From positions 9,461 to 22,227 of the forward strand of contig DCJD01000011.1 of the NCBI GenBank assembly GCA_002317215.1: 12,767 nucleotides of DNA, read 5' to 3'. Positions 1 through 7,745 of this stretch are shown one piece after another. Both the position numbers and the translations under genes were made by a program. Every line of letters starts with the position of its first letter. Within the stretch, counting starts at the first letter, position 1. A model generated the notes under the pieces. It was not told the DNA's origin. It saw only the letters and a program-made list of their open reading frames with translations, and made no database searches. This DNA comes from Caryophanales bacterium UBA1709 (GTDB lineage Bacteria; Bacillota_I; Bacilli_A; RFN20; UBA1709).

Positions 1-557
1 AAATAATTATGTATGCGATATAGGTCTTGTTTAGTGGTATTTCTAACACTTTCTTCATTACCTCCTATATCATTTTTTCTAGGATTATTAAAATAAGTGT
101 TTTGTTTTAATATTAAACTTGCTTTATAAGCCGGATTATCAAGATACCCTAATAATTCATTTACAATAATATCTTTCTCATTTTCAAAGTTTTCATCACT
201 AAATTTAATATATTGCGTAAAATCTAATAATAAATTTAAGCATTCTTTTATATTGGTGTTGGTATGAAACTCATATACAGTATGGGTATTACTAGTAAAT
301 GCATTACATTGAGCTCCATATTTTTCAAACTCATTCATAACATTAATACCATCATAATCAAATATACGATGTTCTAGAAAATGAGCACTTCCAAGAGGGA
401 TTTCTTTATCATCTATTTTACCTAATACATCAGATCCATATCTAACCCCATATTTTGCTATAACATCACTAGTATTTAGATGAATAAAAACACACTTTAA
501 ACCATTGTCTAAAGTTGCTTCTAATATATCTTCTTTAAAATATTTATACTTGCTCAT
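1..557 (-). CDS. M16 family zinc peptidase, YmfH-like, partial (N-terminal 185 residues)
   Basis: The gene starts at ATG 557 and runs off the left edge, so only the N-terminal part is visible. The sequence shows the inverted zinc motif HFLEH at residues 59-63 (H59 and H63 metal ligands, E62 catalytic base), and about 70 residues later the FENEKDIIVNEL segment, where E127 and E134 match the conserved second acidic motif (E134 the likely third ligand). In the M16 family this marks the catalytically competent subunit. It lies 5 bases after the stop of a second M16 homologue that lacks the zinc motif. The AGG of its weak ribosome binding site falls in the last codons of that gene, which suggests translational coupling. 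In Bacillus the equivalent pair is ymfF-ymfH next to spoIIIE. The substrate is not known from this sequence; a cytosolic processing peptidase is an inference. Confidence 0.9.
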   Translation of the reverse strand, partial: MSKYKYFKEDILEATLDNGLKCVFIHLNTSDVIAKYGVRYGSDVLGKIDDKEIPLGSAHFLEHRIFDYDGINVMNEFEKYGAQCNAFTSNTHTVYEFHTNTNIKECLNLLLDFTQYIKFSDENFENEKDIIVNELLGYLDNPAYKASLILKQNTYFNNPRKNDIGGNEESVRNTTKQDLYRIHNY

Positions 558-562
558 ATATA

Positions 563-1795
563 TTACCTTAATGTAAATGTTATTAACTTTTTAATATATT
601 TTCTTACAGTATTAACATCTTCTATTTTAGCTTTATTATATTTATCAATCTTTTGCTTAATAGTTAATGGTTTAGAATCTAAAAAAGCATTAATAAAATA
701 ACGATCAATTCCATTTATATCATCATCAATACCAAGTAAACTTAAAGTGGCTTGTTTTTTAACATTATCTAATTCTTTTTGGTTTACTCCATTATTAATG
801 ATATCTTCCATTACATAATCAATGGCTTTCAAGCATTCATCTATCTTATCTTTAAAAGTGCTACAATTAACAATAAATACCCCATAAGTAGGCAAATAAT
901 TACCATATATTGAATAGCATAATCCTTTTTCTTCGCGAACATATTTAAATAATCTAGAATTAGATTGACCTATAATTGAAGTTAGTAAAATAGCATCAAA
1001 AGCTTTTTTATTACAATCTAATTGATATAGCTTATATATAATTCCCTGATCAAATCTATCATCCTTTATGCTTACTTCTTTATATTCATTTAAAGGATAT
1101 ATATTTACATTTTTTTCTAATTGATAATTATTAACATCACTAAATTTATTTTTAATAAATTCTTCAACTAATTTAACATCTGTTTTACCAATCACATTAA
1201 CAATAAGATTATTGCTTATCAATTCTTTATAATATTCATATAAAGATTTTGGAGTTTCTTTTAATAAATCTTTAATAGATAAAATACGTGATTGGTATAA
1301 TTTAGAATCCTTATCTAAACATTCATTAAACTTATAAGCGGCATATTTATTCTTTTGAGTTTGGGAAACATTAAAAGTATCAATAATATCTTTCAATTGT
1401 TTTTTATATAGTTTCTTTTCAAATCCTTTACTATTAATTTTTGGATTAAATAACAATTCACTTGCTAATTCTAAAGCTTCTTTAACTATCTCTATATTTG
1501 AATTAAAAGGCATATCAATATAATGAATACCTAAAACAAAATCTATCTTGTTCTTAACCTCAGTTGTATAAAAAGAAATAGCTAGATTATTTAAATAATA
1601 TTTCTTTAATGTTAATTCAACCTCATTATATTTCTTAGTTTCTTTATTTAATATAGAACATAATAATTTAGTCTTAAGCAAATTATTGGAAGATGAAATA
1701 TCATGTAAAAAATGGAAATAGATCCCATTTTTCTTAAATTTAGTCGTATTATCATAATTGATTACAACATTATTTATCGTTAGTTTTTCTTTCAT
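563..1795 (-). CDS. M16 family peptidase homologue without zinc motif, YmfF-like
   Basis: This 410-residue protein has the two-half fold pattern of M16B peptidases but no HxxEH motif in its N-terminal half, so it should not bind the catalytic zinc. The C-terminal half keeps the M16 Arg/Tyr signature, VREEKGLCY, with R287 and Y294 spaced R-x6-Y, which in M16 enzymes helps position the substrate. An inactive R/Y subunit beside an HxxEH subunit is the known M16B heterodimer arrangement, and the next gene supplies the HxxEH half. I chose ATG 1795: GAGG lies just upstream, although closer to the start than usual, and the resulting N-terminus resembles YmfF. A longer reading from TTG 1822 adds nine residues and has no clear ribosome binding site. 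The start overlaps the end of the ftsK gene by 26 bases. Confidence 0.88.
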   Translation of the reverse strand: MKEKLTINNVVINYDNTTKFKKNGIYFHFLHDISSSNNLLKTKLLCSILNKETKKYNEVELTLKKYYLNNLAISFYTTEVKNKIDFVLGIHYIDMPFNSNIEIVKEALELASELLFNPKINSKGFEKKLYKKQLKDIIDTFNVSQTQKNKYAAYKFNECLDKDSKLYQSRILSIKDLLKETPKSLYEYYKELISNNLIVNVIGKTDVKLVEEFIKNKFSDVNNYQLEKNVNIYPLNEYKEVSIKDDRFDQGIIYKLYQLDCNKKAFDAILLTSIIGQSNSRLFKYVREEKGLCYSIYGNYLPTYGVFIVNCSTFKDKIDECLKAIDYVMEDIINNGVNQKELDNVKKQATLSLLGIDDDINGIDRYFINAFLDSKPLTIKQKIDKYNKAKIEDVNTVRKYIKKLITFTLR

Positions 1796-4358
1796 ATCCT
1801 CTAACCAAATCTGTATAAACAACTCTTGGTTTGTTATTATTTGCTGGTCCTATTAATCCATCACTTTCTAATCGATCAATCATTCTAGCGGCAGTTGAAT
1901 AACCAATTGCCAATTTTCTTTTTAACCAAGTATTAGATACATAATTAGTATTAACTAATAAATCTAAGATATTATCATATATCTCATCATCTCTAGATTC
2001 ATCATCCCCACTTAAATTTCCAAAATTTATTGAACCTTGAACTGGAGTGGATAAATCTAAGAATTCATCATTAAAATGTTGAGTAGAACAAGATCTTAAA
2101 TAATTATTAACATTATCTATTTCTACATCATCTAAGAAACAGCCTTGTACTCTTTCTTTGTTTAATCTTCCACTAATCTTTAATATCATATCGCCTTTAC
2201 CAAGCAAATCTTCAGCACCAGAATCATCTAAAATAACTCTACTATCAGTATTGCTTGGAACAGAAAATGCGATACGAGAAGGAACATTGGATTTAATAAT
2301 ACCAGTAATTACATCAACAGAAGGTCTTTGAGTAGCTAATATTAAATGTATTCCAGCTGCTCTTGCTTTACCGGCAAGTCTAATAATTGATTCTTCAACC
2401 TCATTTTTAACTTGCATCATTAAATCAGCAAGTTCATCAATAATTACAACAAGATAAGGCATCTTTTGTCCACCCGTTTGTTCCATATAGCGGTTATATA
2501 GTTTAATATCTTTTTTAGAATACTTATTTAGCAAACTATATCTCTTATCCATTTCTTCACATACTTTTCTTAGCGCAACTACAGCTTTTTGAGCATCATT
2601 GACAACAGGACAAATTAGATGAGGAATTGATGCATAAGGTTGAAATTCGACTTGTTTTAAATCAATTAATAACATTTCTACTTCACTAGGATATGAACGC
2701 ATTATTAAAGACATAATTATAGAATTTAGACAAACCGACTTTCCACTACCTGTTGCTCCAGCGACTAATAAATGAGGACATTCTGATAAAGAAACCGTAA
2801 TAAAGTTACCACTAACATCTTTTCCAACATTAAATAATAACTTATCATCTTTCTTATCATATGGAATACTTGTCATACACTCTTTAAAAGTAACCATACT
2901 TCTAACGTTATTTGGAACATCGATTCCAACAAAGTTAGTAGCTGGGATTGGGGCTAAAACATTAATCTTAGGAGCACTCAATGCCATCATAATATCTTTA
3001 TCAACATTTGGTATAGCATTAATCTTAACATTACCTGCTACTGAGATTTGGAATCTAGTAAAAGAAGGGGCGATGATATAGTTATGTACTTTACCATCAA
3101 TATTTAAGAACTTTAACTTCTCATCAATAATTCTAGCGTTCTTTTCAGCTTCAATTTGATTAATTGATATATCATCCGCAACGCGATCTAATAATAAAGA
3201 TGAAGATGGTAAAGAATATGAAGTATCATTATTAGAAAATACTTCATCAATAGTTGAAGAATTGCTTCTAATATCAATATTGTTTTGTAATGATGCTTGA
3301 TTATTTTCTTCTTCATAATAAGTATCATCAAAATTGTCATAATCAACACCATCAAAATCTAATGATTCATCTTCATAGAAAGATGTAGGTTCATTAGATA
3401 CATTATTATCATTAGTTACTTCTATCTCTTCAGTAATATCTTCATTAATACTTACAATATTTTCTTCTTTTAAAGGAATATTAAATTTATCAAAAGTATC
3501 ATTTCTACTATTTTGTTTAACTAAATCATCTTCAAATACATTAAACTTCTCATTTGGATTATTTGATCTATTAATTCTATCTATCGCAAGTTCTTCTTCT
3601 GAAATAACTTCATCAGTAAATACATTAAATAATTTAGAACTAGTTTCTTTTTGAATTATATTAGTAGGATTAGTTTTCTTTTCATCATATTCATCTAATT
3701 TAATGTTTAAATTAAATGGATCTTGATTAATTTTATTCTTATTCTCATATTCAAAATTATATTTTTCATGATCTTGTCTAATAATCTTTTCTTTCTTTTC
3801 TTTTGGACGATTATATAATGATCTTTCTTTATAAATAAAATTACAAAGCATACATATTCCAAGACCTAATACTAAAGATGAAACTACAATAGAACCAATC
3901 TTTCCAATAACCTCAGCAATTAATGCAAATAATATCTTACCAATAAATCCACCATTTAAATCTGATTTTATTAATAAATCTATAAATGAATAGTTATATG
4001 ATTCTTTAATAGAGTAGTTATAGGAATTAATTAATCCTTTTAAATATGAATCATCATTTTTAGTCATATTTAAACTAAATAACATAACTAAACCAGTTAA
4101 TATAACAAATAATGCGATAAAAATATTCTTTCTTACTTTTGAACTTACTTTAGAAAAAGCATTATTTGTTATCGCAAATATTAATATCAATATTGCAGCC
4201 CCATAAAATCTGCCAAATAAATATTTTAATGGGAATGAAAATAGCATCCCAAGATGTTTACCTGGTTGGATTAAAGCAATTAAAAGAATTATTATCGCAA
4301 TACTCGATAATAAAACTAATGTTAAATATTTACTTTTAATACTTAATCTGTCTTTCAT
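1770..4358 (-). CDS. ftsK: FtsK/SpoIIIE family DNA translocase
   Basis: This 862-residue hexameric ATP-driven DNA pump moves chromosome ends through the division septum. The N-terminus has four or five membrane segments (about residues 12-30, 46-63, 78-98 and 138-176). A long acidic, Asn-rich linker follows (about 185-390). The motor then shows the Walker A motif GATGSGKS at 534-541, LLIDLKQVEF, Walker B VVIIDELAD with D641 and E642, and the family-specific ATQRPSVDVITG and GAEDLLGKGDM stretches. The last ~70 residues form the winged-helix gamma domain that reads oriented chromosome sequences (STAARMIDRLESDGLIGP). It is somewhat longer than Bacillus SpoIIIE because of the linker. It starts 2 bases after the RNase J stop with no visible Shine-Dalgarno, so translation is probably coupled. 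No sporulation gene is visible, so a general FtsK role in segregation is the safer reading. Confidence 0.97.
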   Translation of the reverse strand: MKDRLSIKSKYLTLVLLSSIAIIILLIALIQPGKHLGMLFSFPLKYLFGRFYGAAILILIFAITNNAFSKVSSKVRKNIFIALFVILTGLVMLFSLNMTKNDDSYLKGLINSYNYSIKESYNYSFIDLLIKSDLNGGFIGKILFALIAEVIGKIGSIVVSSLVLGLGICMLCNFIYKERSLYNRPKEKKEKIIRQDHEKYNFEYENKNKINQDPFNLNIKLDEYDEKKTNPTNIIQKETSSKLFNVFTDEVISEEELAIDRINRSNNPNEKFNVFEDDLVKQNSRNDTFDKFNIPLKEENIVSINEDITEEIEVTNDNNVSNEPTSFYEDESLDFDGVDYDNFDDTYYEEENNQASLQNNIDIRSNSSTIDEVFSNNDTSYSLPSSSLLLDRVADDISINQIEAEKNARIIDEKLKFLNIDGKVHNYIIAPSFTRFQISVAGNVKINAIPNVDKDIMMALSAPKINVLAPIPATNFVGIDVPNNVRSMVTFKECMTSIPYDKKDDKLLFNVGKDVSGNFITVSLSECPHLLVAGATGSGKSVCLNSIIMSLIMRSYPSEVEMLLIDLKQVEFQPYASIPHLICPVVNDAQKAVVALRKVCEEMDKRYSLLNKYSKKDIKLYNRYMEQTGGQKMPYLVVIIDELADLMMQVKNEVEESIIRLAGKARAAGIHLILATQRPSVDVITGIIKSNVPSRIAFSVPSNTDSRVILDDSGAEDLLGKGDMILKISGRLNKERVQGCFLDDVEIDNVNNYLRSCSTQHFNDEFLDLSTPVQGSINFGNLSGDDESRDDEIYDNILDLLVNTNYVSNTWLKRKLAIGYSTAARMIDRLESDGLIGPANNNKPRVVYTDLVRGYERKTNDK

Positions 4359-4360
4359 AT

Positions 4361-6040
4361 TTATTTTTTAGCAACATCCGTAATAATTGGTATCAAAATA
4401 GGATCTTTACCCGTTTTTCTTTTAATAATTAAGTCTAATTTATCATGGATTCTATTTATAGCGTCTTCGCTATGAATTGTTCCTTTGTTTAAAAAATCTT
4501 GTACATCACTATCATAAGTTGTAGCAAGTTCTTTAATTAATTCATTATCACTATCTTTAATAAAGATTAATCCTCTCATTTGAATATCTGGGCCAGAGAT
4601 GATTTGTTTATTGACACTATCAACACAAATACCAAGAGTGATAACACCATCATCTCCAAGTCTTTCTCTATCATTAATAACACTACTTACAATATCTCCA
4701 ACAATTAAACCATCAATCATTACATCAACTAGTTCAATTTTCTCACTAACTCCTTTAAATTCTCCATCTTCAAATAAACCAACTAATCCATTATCAAATA
4801 ATAAAACATTAGAATAGTTATAACCCAGCCCCATATTTAAAGCTATTTTAGCGTTAGCTAATAAGTTTTGATATTGTCCTTTAACTGGTAAGTAATATTT
4901 AGGTTTAAATATTGAAATCATCATTTTAATATCTTCAACCCTAGCATGCATACTAACTACACCTAATTTCTTTAAGTTAGTAATCTTAGCTCCTGTACGA
5001 TAGATATCATCAATTACTTTCGATGAGAAAACCTCAACTCCTGGTACTTCTGGAGATGCAATAATAACATTATCTTTAGATTTAATAGAGAATAAATTAT
5101 CTTCTCCACTAGCCATCTTAGCAAGAACACTAAACAAATGTTCTCCTTGACCAGCTACTATTACAACAATATTCTCATTTCCAATTCTATCTAATTCATA
5201 TTCATTGCAAGAGATCTTATTAATTTGATTTCTAAACTCTACATCACTAGATTCACTAATCAAATCTTTCATCTCTTTTCCATATATGAATACTTTCTTA
5301 TTATGTCTTACACAGGCATCTATAATCTCTCTAAAACCATAAGAGTTTTGATAATATAAAGAGATATAGATTCTTCCCTCATTAGCATTGCTTAATATAT
5401 TATCAAGGTAAGGAGTCATACGATGTAAAGGAGAAGTATGTCCTTCTTTTTGACAACTAATAGATTCACTAAGTAATGCTAATACTTTTCTATTACCAAG
5501 TTCACCAAGTAAATTAACATCGCATCTATAGTGGGTATTGGCTTCATAATCAAATATGAAATCTCCAGTATATACAACAAGACCATCTCCTGTTTCAATT
5601 GCAATACCTAAAGATGATTTAGCACTATGGGTTGTTGAAAAGAATATTACTTCATGTCCACTAATAATCTCTTTAGTTCCACTATTTACAATATGGAAAT
5701 CATAACTAACGTTTTGTTTAAATCTTTTTGTAGTTAGATTAATCATATGACTAGTACGATAAGAACAATAAATAGGAGCAGGTACTTTAGAAATAATATA
5801 TGGTAAACCACCCATGATATCATCATGACCATGACTAATAAAATACGCTTTTACTTTATCTTTATTTTTAATTAGATATGAAACATCTGGAACAATCATA
5901 TCAATTCCAGTATTATGTAGTTCTGGAAATTTCATTCCACACTCAAAAACAAAGATATCATCATTAATCTCTAAAATATATAAATTCTTACCATCTTCAT
6001 CTAAGCCACCTAAAGCAGCAATCTTAACTTTATTTGTCAT
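4361..6040 (-). CDS. Ribonuclease J homologue with degenerate metal site (RNase J2-like)
   Basis: The 559-residue protein has a metallo-beta-lactamase/beta-CASP fold and belongs to the RNase J family, which degrades and matures mRNA and rRNA by 5' exonuclease and endonuclease action. The first zinc site looks intact: H70 and H72 of HGHDDIMGG, H138 of STTHS and D160 of TGDF. The second site is damaged: the final His of HxHxDH is Ile75, and the His of the usual PVHGE motif is Lys387 (YLPVKGQY). H365 in SMHAR is kept. From memory, Bacillus RNase J2 is also degenerate here, has little activity of its own and works with RNase J1, so a non-catalytic or weakly active partner subunit is the best inference. 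The start at ATG 6040 has a good AGGAG site six bases upstream. It is the first gene of the operon leading to ftsK and the M16 pair. Confidence 0.93.
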   Translation of the reverse strand: MTNKVKIAALGGLDEDGKNLYILEINDDIFVFECGMKFPELHNTGIDMIVPDVSYLIKNKDKVKAYFISHGHDDIMGGLPYIISKVPAPIYCSYRTSHMINLTTKRFKQNVSYDFHIVNSGTKEIISGHEVIFFSTTHSAKSSLGIAIETGDGLVVYTGDFIFDYEANTHYRCDVNLLGELGNRKVLALLSESISCQKEGHTSPLHRMTPYLDNILSNANEGRIYISLYYQNSYGFREIIDACVRHNKKVFIYGKEMKDLISESSDVEFRNQINKISCNEYELDRIGNENIVVIVAGQGEHLFSVLAKMASGEDNLFSIKSKDNVIIASPEVPGVEVFSSKVIDDIYRTGAKITNLKKLGVVSMHARVEDIKMMISIFKPKYYLPVKGQYQNLLANAKIALNMGLGYNYSNVLLFDNGLVGLFEDGEFKGVSEKIELVDVMIDGLIVGDIVSSVINDRERLGDDGVITLGICVDSVNKQIISGPDIQMRGLIFIKDSDNELIKELATTYDSDVQDFLNKGTIHSEDAINRIHDKLDLIIKRKTGKDPILIPIITDVAKK

Positions 6041-6070
6041 ATTATCTCCTATTTGATCTTCTTTATATAA

Positions 6071-6099
6071 ATTATAGTTATTTTAATTCAATTAGACAA
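6071..6099 (-). promoter_or_regulatory. Sigma-A-type promoter of the RNase J-ftsK-M16 operon
   Basis: Read on the minus strand, a TTGTCT -35 box (6099-6094) is followed after exactly 17 bases by a perfect TATAAT -10 box (6076-6071). It lies about 30 bases upstream of the RNase J start and just downstream of the terminator of the preceding gene. It is the only good promoter seen for the four-gene block. Confidence 0.8.
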
Positions 6100-6105
6100 T
6101 TAAAT

Positions 6106-6134
6106 TATATTAAAAGACATCCTTTAGGATGTCT
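6106..6134 (-). terminator. Rho-independent terminator of the small membrane protein gene
   Basis: A perfect 8-bp stem AGACATCC / GGATGTCT (6115-6134) with a 4-base loop lies 8 bases past the stop codon at 6143. On the minus strand it is followed by a T-rich tail, TTTTAATAT. It insulates this gene from the RNase J promoter, whose -35 box starts a few bases further on. Confidence 0.8.
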
Positions 6135-6142
6135 ATATATAA

Positions 6143-6427
6143 TTATTGGAAAGAATTCTTTCTTTCTCTCTTCTTAATTTGTCTTTGTTTCTTATCATCA
6201 CTGATAGTGAAGACACTAACAATAACTAAACAGTTTATTCCAACACCTACTAAACTATAAAATAATAATGAGAAACTAGAATAATCTAATTTAGTTGATA
6301 AATAATCTTCAAAATCAACAGCAAACTTAGCTTCAAAAGCAGTTGAAATTGCTAGAAAAGCAAAAGCTAATAAGAAAAATCCAAAGATTGAATTAGCAAT
6401 AATAACTCCACGTCCGTTTTTATTCAT
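6143..6427 (-). CDS. Small two-helix membrane protein of unknown function
   Basis: I do not recognise a family for this 94-residue protein. It has a short N-terminus, a hydrophobic helix at about residues 8-30, an intervening segment with several acidic residues (about 32-50), a second helix at about 52-75, and a strongly basic tail rich in Lys and Arg (79-90). By the positive-inside rule the N- and C-termini are probably cytoplasmic, with the short loop outside. The start at ATG 6427 is supported by GAAGG eight bases upstream, and the gene has its own near-consensus promoter and terminator. It is therefore a single-gene transcript although it lies in the same direction as the RNase J operon. 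Real coding status is supported by these signals rather than by homology. Confidence 0.8.
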   Translation of the reverse strand: MNKNGRGVIIANSIFGFFLLAFAFLAISTAFEAKFAVDFEDYLSTKLDYSSFSLLFYSLVGVGINCLVIVSVFTISDDKKQRQIKKRERKNSFQ

Positions 6428-6455
6428 ATTTTATACCTTCTTTTATTTCTTATTT

Positions 6456-6484
6456 ATTATAATAAATAAACTTATTACTATCAA
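6456..6484 (-). promoter_or_regulatory. Promoter of the small membrane protein gene
   Basis: On the minus strand, TTGATA (6484-6479, five of six consensus bases) and TATAAT (6461-6456, perfect) are separated by exactly 17 bases. The promoter lies about 30 bases upstream of the start codon at 6427. It is back to back with the tRNA promoter. Confidence 0.82.
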
Positions 6485-6492
6485 TTATATTC

Positions 6493-6521
6493 TTGCTTAC
6501 ATATTCAAATTTTGATATTAT
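6493..6521 (+). promoter_or_regulatory. Candidate promoter of tRNA-Thr
   Basis: TTGCTT (6493-6498, weak, three of six) and TATTAT (6516-6521, five of six) are separated by 17 bases. The predicted start near 6528 is only a few bases before the mature tRNA 5' end at 6532, so the leader would be very short. Confidence 0.5.
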
Positions 6522-6531
6522 ATTTAAGCAA

Positions 6532-6607
6532 GCCGACTTAGCTCAATTGGCAGAGCAACTGATTTGTAATCAGTAGGTTGTAGGTTCGATTCCTATAGTC
6601 GGCACCA
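6532..6607 (+). tRNA. tRNA-Thr (anticodon UGU)
   Basis: A complete 76-base cloverleaf. The acceptor stem GCCGACT / AGTCGGC is fully paired, the D stem is GCTC/GAGC, and the anticodon stem ACTGA/TCAGT encloses the loop TTTGTAA, giving anticodon TGT, which reads ACA threonine codons. The T arm GTAGG-TTCGATT-CCTAT is canonical with one G-U pair. The 3' CCA is encoded in the DNA. The gene stands alone, with its own terminator directly downstream. Confidence 0.97.
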
Positions 6608-6616
6608 GAAAATACT

Positions 6617-6646
6617 AAAAAGTCCTGTACTATACAGGACTTTTTT
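6617..6646 (+). terminator. Strong Rho-independent terminator of tRNA-Thr
   Basis: AGTCCTGTA (6621-6629) pairs perfectly with TACAGGACT (6633-6641) around a 3-base loop. An A tract on the left and a run of six T on the right extend the structure. It lies 10 bases after the tRNA CCA end. Confidence 0.95.
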
Positions 6647-6846
6647 ATTTAAATTGCTCTTGTAAATTAAATATCAACAACTAATTTTAGGGAACAAATT
6701 ATATGTAAAATTATTGATTTGTTCCCTAAAAAACCATGAAAAGATTGAAGAATCACAAACATACGTTAAGATTTACAATAAAAAGCTAATTTTTCGCATA
6801 CCAAAACAATAAAGATTAATATTATTAAAGATTTTATATTTAATAT
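6647..6846. other. Gene-poor stretch between tRNA-Thr and the MerR gene
   Basis: About 200 bases with no supported gene. The main structure is the long inverted repeat annotated separately at 6685-6731. A 17-codon frame from ATG 6736 lacks a ribosome binding site and is not called. I see no copy of the tRNA 3' end here that would suggest an attachment site. Confidence 0.6.
6685..6731. repeat. 15-bp perfect inverted repeat of unknown role
   Basis: TTTTAGGGAACAAAT (6685-6699) is matched perfectly by ATTTGTTCCCTAAAA (6717-6731), separated by 17 bases. As RNA it would form a stable hairpin in either direction. It lacks a T tract immediately after the stem on either strand, and the tRNA already has a strong terminator 40 bases earlier, so an ordinary terminator is not the obvious explanation. 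It could be a small-RNA or leader element, a protein-binding dyad, or a relic of a repeat element. Confidence 0.85.
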
Positions 6847-6877
6847 TTGACTCTCCCCTTTGGGTAGGATTTATAGT
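6847..6877 (+). promoter_or_regulatory. MerR-type promoter and operator, autoregulatory
   Basis: TTGACT (6847-6852) and TATAGT (6872-6877) are separated by 19 bases, the overlong spacing typical of promoters that MerR-family proteins activate by twisting DNA. The spacer holds an imperfect dyad, CTCCCC-TTT-GGGTAG (6853-6867), with five of six positions symmetric, similar to the GC-rich operators of BmrR/TipA-type regulators. It lies directly upstream of the merR-like gene, so self-regulation is likely. Confidence 0.8.
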
Positions 6878-6897
6878 AGTATTAAGGGGGTAAAGAT

Positions 6898-7686
6898 ATG
6901 ATTAAAATAGGTGAATTTTCTAAGATTGCTAAAACAACAATAAAGACTTTAAGATATTATGATGATATTGGTTTATTTAAACCTTCTTTTGTCGACGAGA
7001 ATGGATATCGATATTATGAATTAAGTCAACTTAAGGATTTATTAAAGATAATTAAGCTTAGATCCTTTGATATCTCCATTGATAAGATTCTAGATATATT
7101 TAATGGAGAAGATGAAATTAAGATACTTAATAATCAAATTAAGATATTAGAAAATGAGAAAAATAAAAAGATTAATCAAATAGCCTCCTTGAATAAATTA
7201 ATTAAAGGAGAATATAAAGATATGGAATTAAAAGCAGTTATTAAAAATATAGATGAGAATGTAGTCTATTATAGACATGGTGTTATTAAAAGTATGGATA
7301 ATCTATTTGATTTTGTATTAGAAGCTGGAGAAAAGTGTTCTATTTTAAATCCTAATTTAAAATGTAAAGAATATTGTTATATAACATACACAGCTAATGA
7401 ATATAAAGATAAAGATATAGAATTAGAATATGTCGAAGCAGTAAACGAAGAAGGAATAGAAGGAAATGGTATTTGTTTTAGAAAAGATCCTTCTATTAAA
7501 GCATTATGTGTTGAAGTAAATGGAGGTTATTCTAACTTACCTAATGGATACGAATATGCTTTAAACCAAGTAAAACAACAAAATCTTACTATTAATGGTT
7601 CAATAAGAGAAGTATATATCCATGGATGTTGGGATAAAGATGACGAAAAGAATTATTTAACTGAGATACAAATTCCTATTAAATAA
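6898..7686 (+). CDS. MerR-family transcriptional regulator with GyrI-like effector domain
   Basis: This 262-residue protein begins with a MerR winged helix-turn-helix: IGEFSKIAKTTIKTLRYY at about 4-21, then GLFKPSFVDENGYRYY (25-40). A dimerising coiled coil follows at about 70-108. The C-terminal half (about 111-262) looks like a GyrI/SOUL-type ligand pocket as in BmrR and TipAS, ending in the typical strand TEIQIPI with E256, the position at which BmrR-type pockets carry an acidic residue facing cationic drugs. The start at ATG 6898 has a strong AAGGGGG site. The promoter just upstream has a 19-base spacer and a dyad, so the protein probably activates its own gene in response to a small lipophilic or cationic compound. 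No drug pump is adjacent; the next gene is a HAD phosphatase with its own candidate promoter. The ligand is unknown. Confidence 0.93.
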   Translation: MIKIGEFSKIAKTTIKTLRYYDDIGLFKPSFVDENGYRYYELSQLKDLLKIIKLRSFDISIDKILDIFNGEDEIKILNNQIKILENEKNKKINQIASLNKLIKGEYKDMELKAVIKNIDENVVYYRHGVIKSMDNLFDFVLEAGEKCSILNPNLKCKEYCYITYTANEYKDKDIELEYVEAVNEEGIEGNGICFRKDPSIKALCVEVNGGYSNLPNGYEYALNQVKQQNLTINGSIREVYIHGCWDKDDEKNYLTEIQIPIK

Positions 7687-7696
7687 TTAAACAAAA

Positions 7697-7735
7697 CTAA
7701 CAATCTTATTATTAAAATATATAATTAATAATAAG
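7697..7735 (+). promoter_or_regulatory. Candidate promoter of the HAD gene overlapped by an 11-bp dyad
   Basis: CTAACA (7697-7702, four of six) and TATAAT (7720-7725, perfect) are 17 bases apart. The -10 box lies at the centre of a perfect inverted repeat, CTTATTATTAA (7705-7715) and TTAATAATAAG (7725-7735), which ends at the AGAGG ribosome binding site. The dyad could be an operator or an mRNA hairpin, but it is almost pure A/T, so chance is possible. There is no T tail, so it is not called a terminator. Confidence 0.5.
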
Positions 7736-7745
7736 AGGCTTTAAG

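Noticed and set aside
1796..1822. TTG start at 1822 giving a nine-residue longer YmfF-like protein
   Set aside because: No ribosome binding site precedes it and the overlap with ftsK would grow; ATG 1795 has GAGG upstream and a family-like N-terminus.
4599..4817. 72-codon open frame on the plus strand inside the RNase J gene
   Set aside because: It lies antisense to a clear conserved gene, has a low-complexity Ser/Thr/Leu composition and no ribosome binding site.
6736..6789. 17-codon basic peptide frame between tRNA-Thr and the MerR gene
   Set aside because: There is no ribosome binding site and no promoter close by; such short frames are expected by chance.
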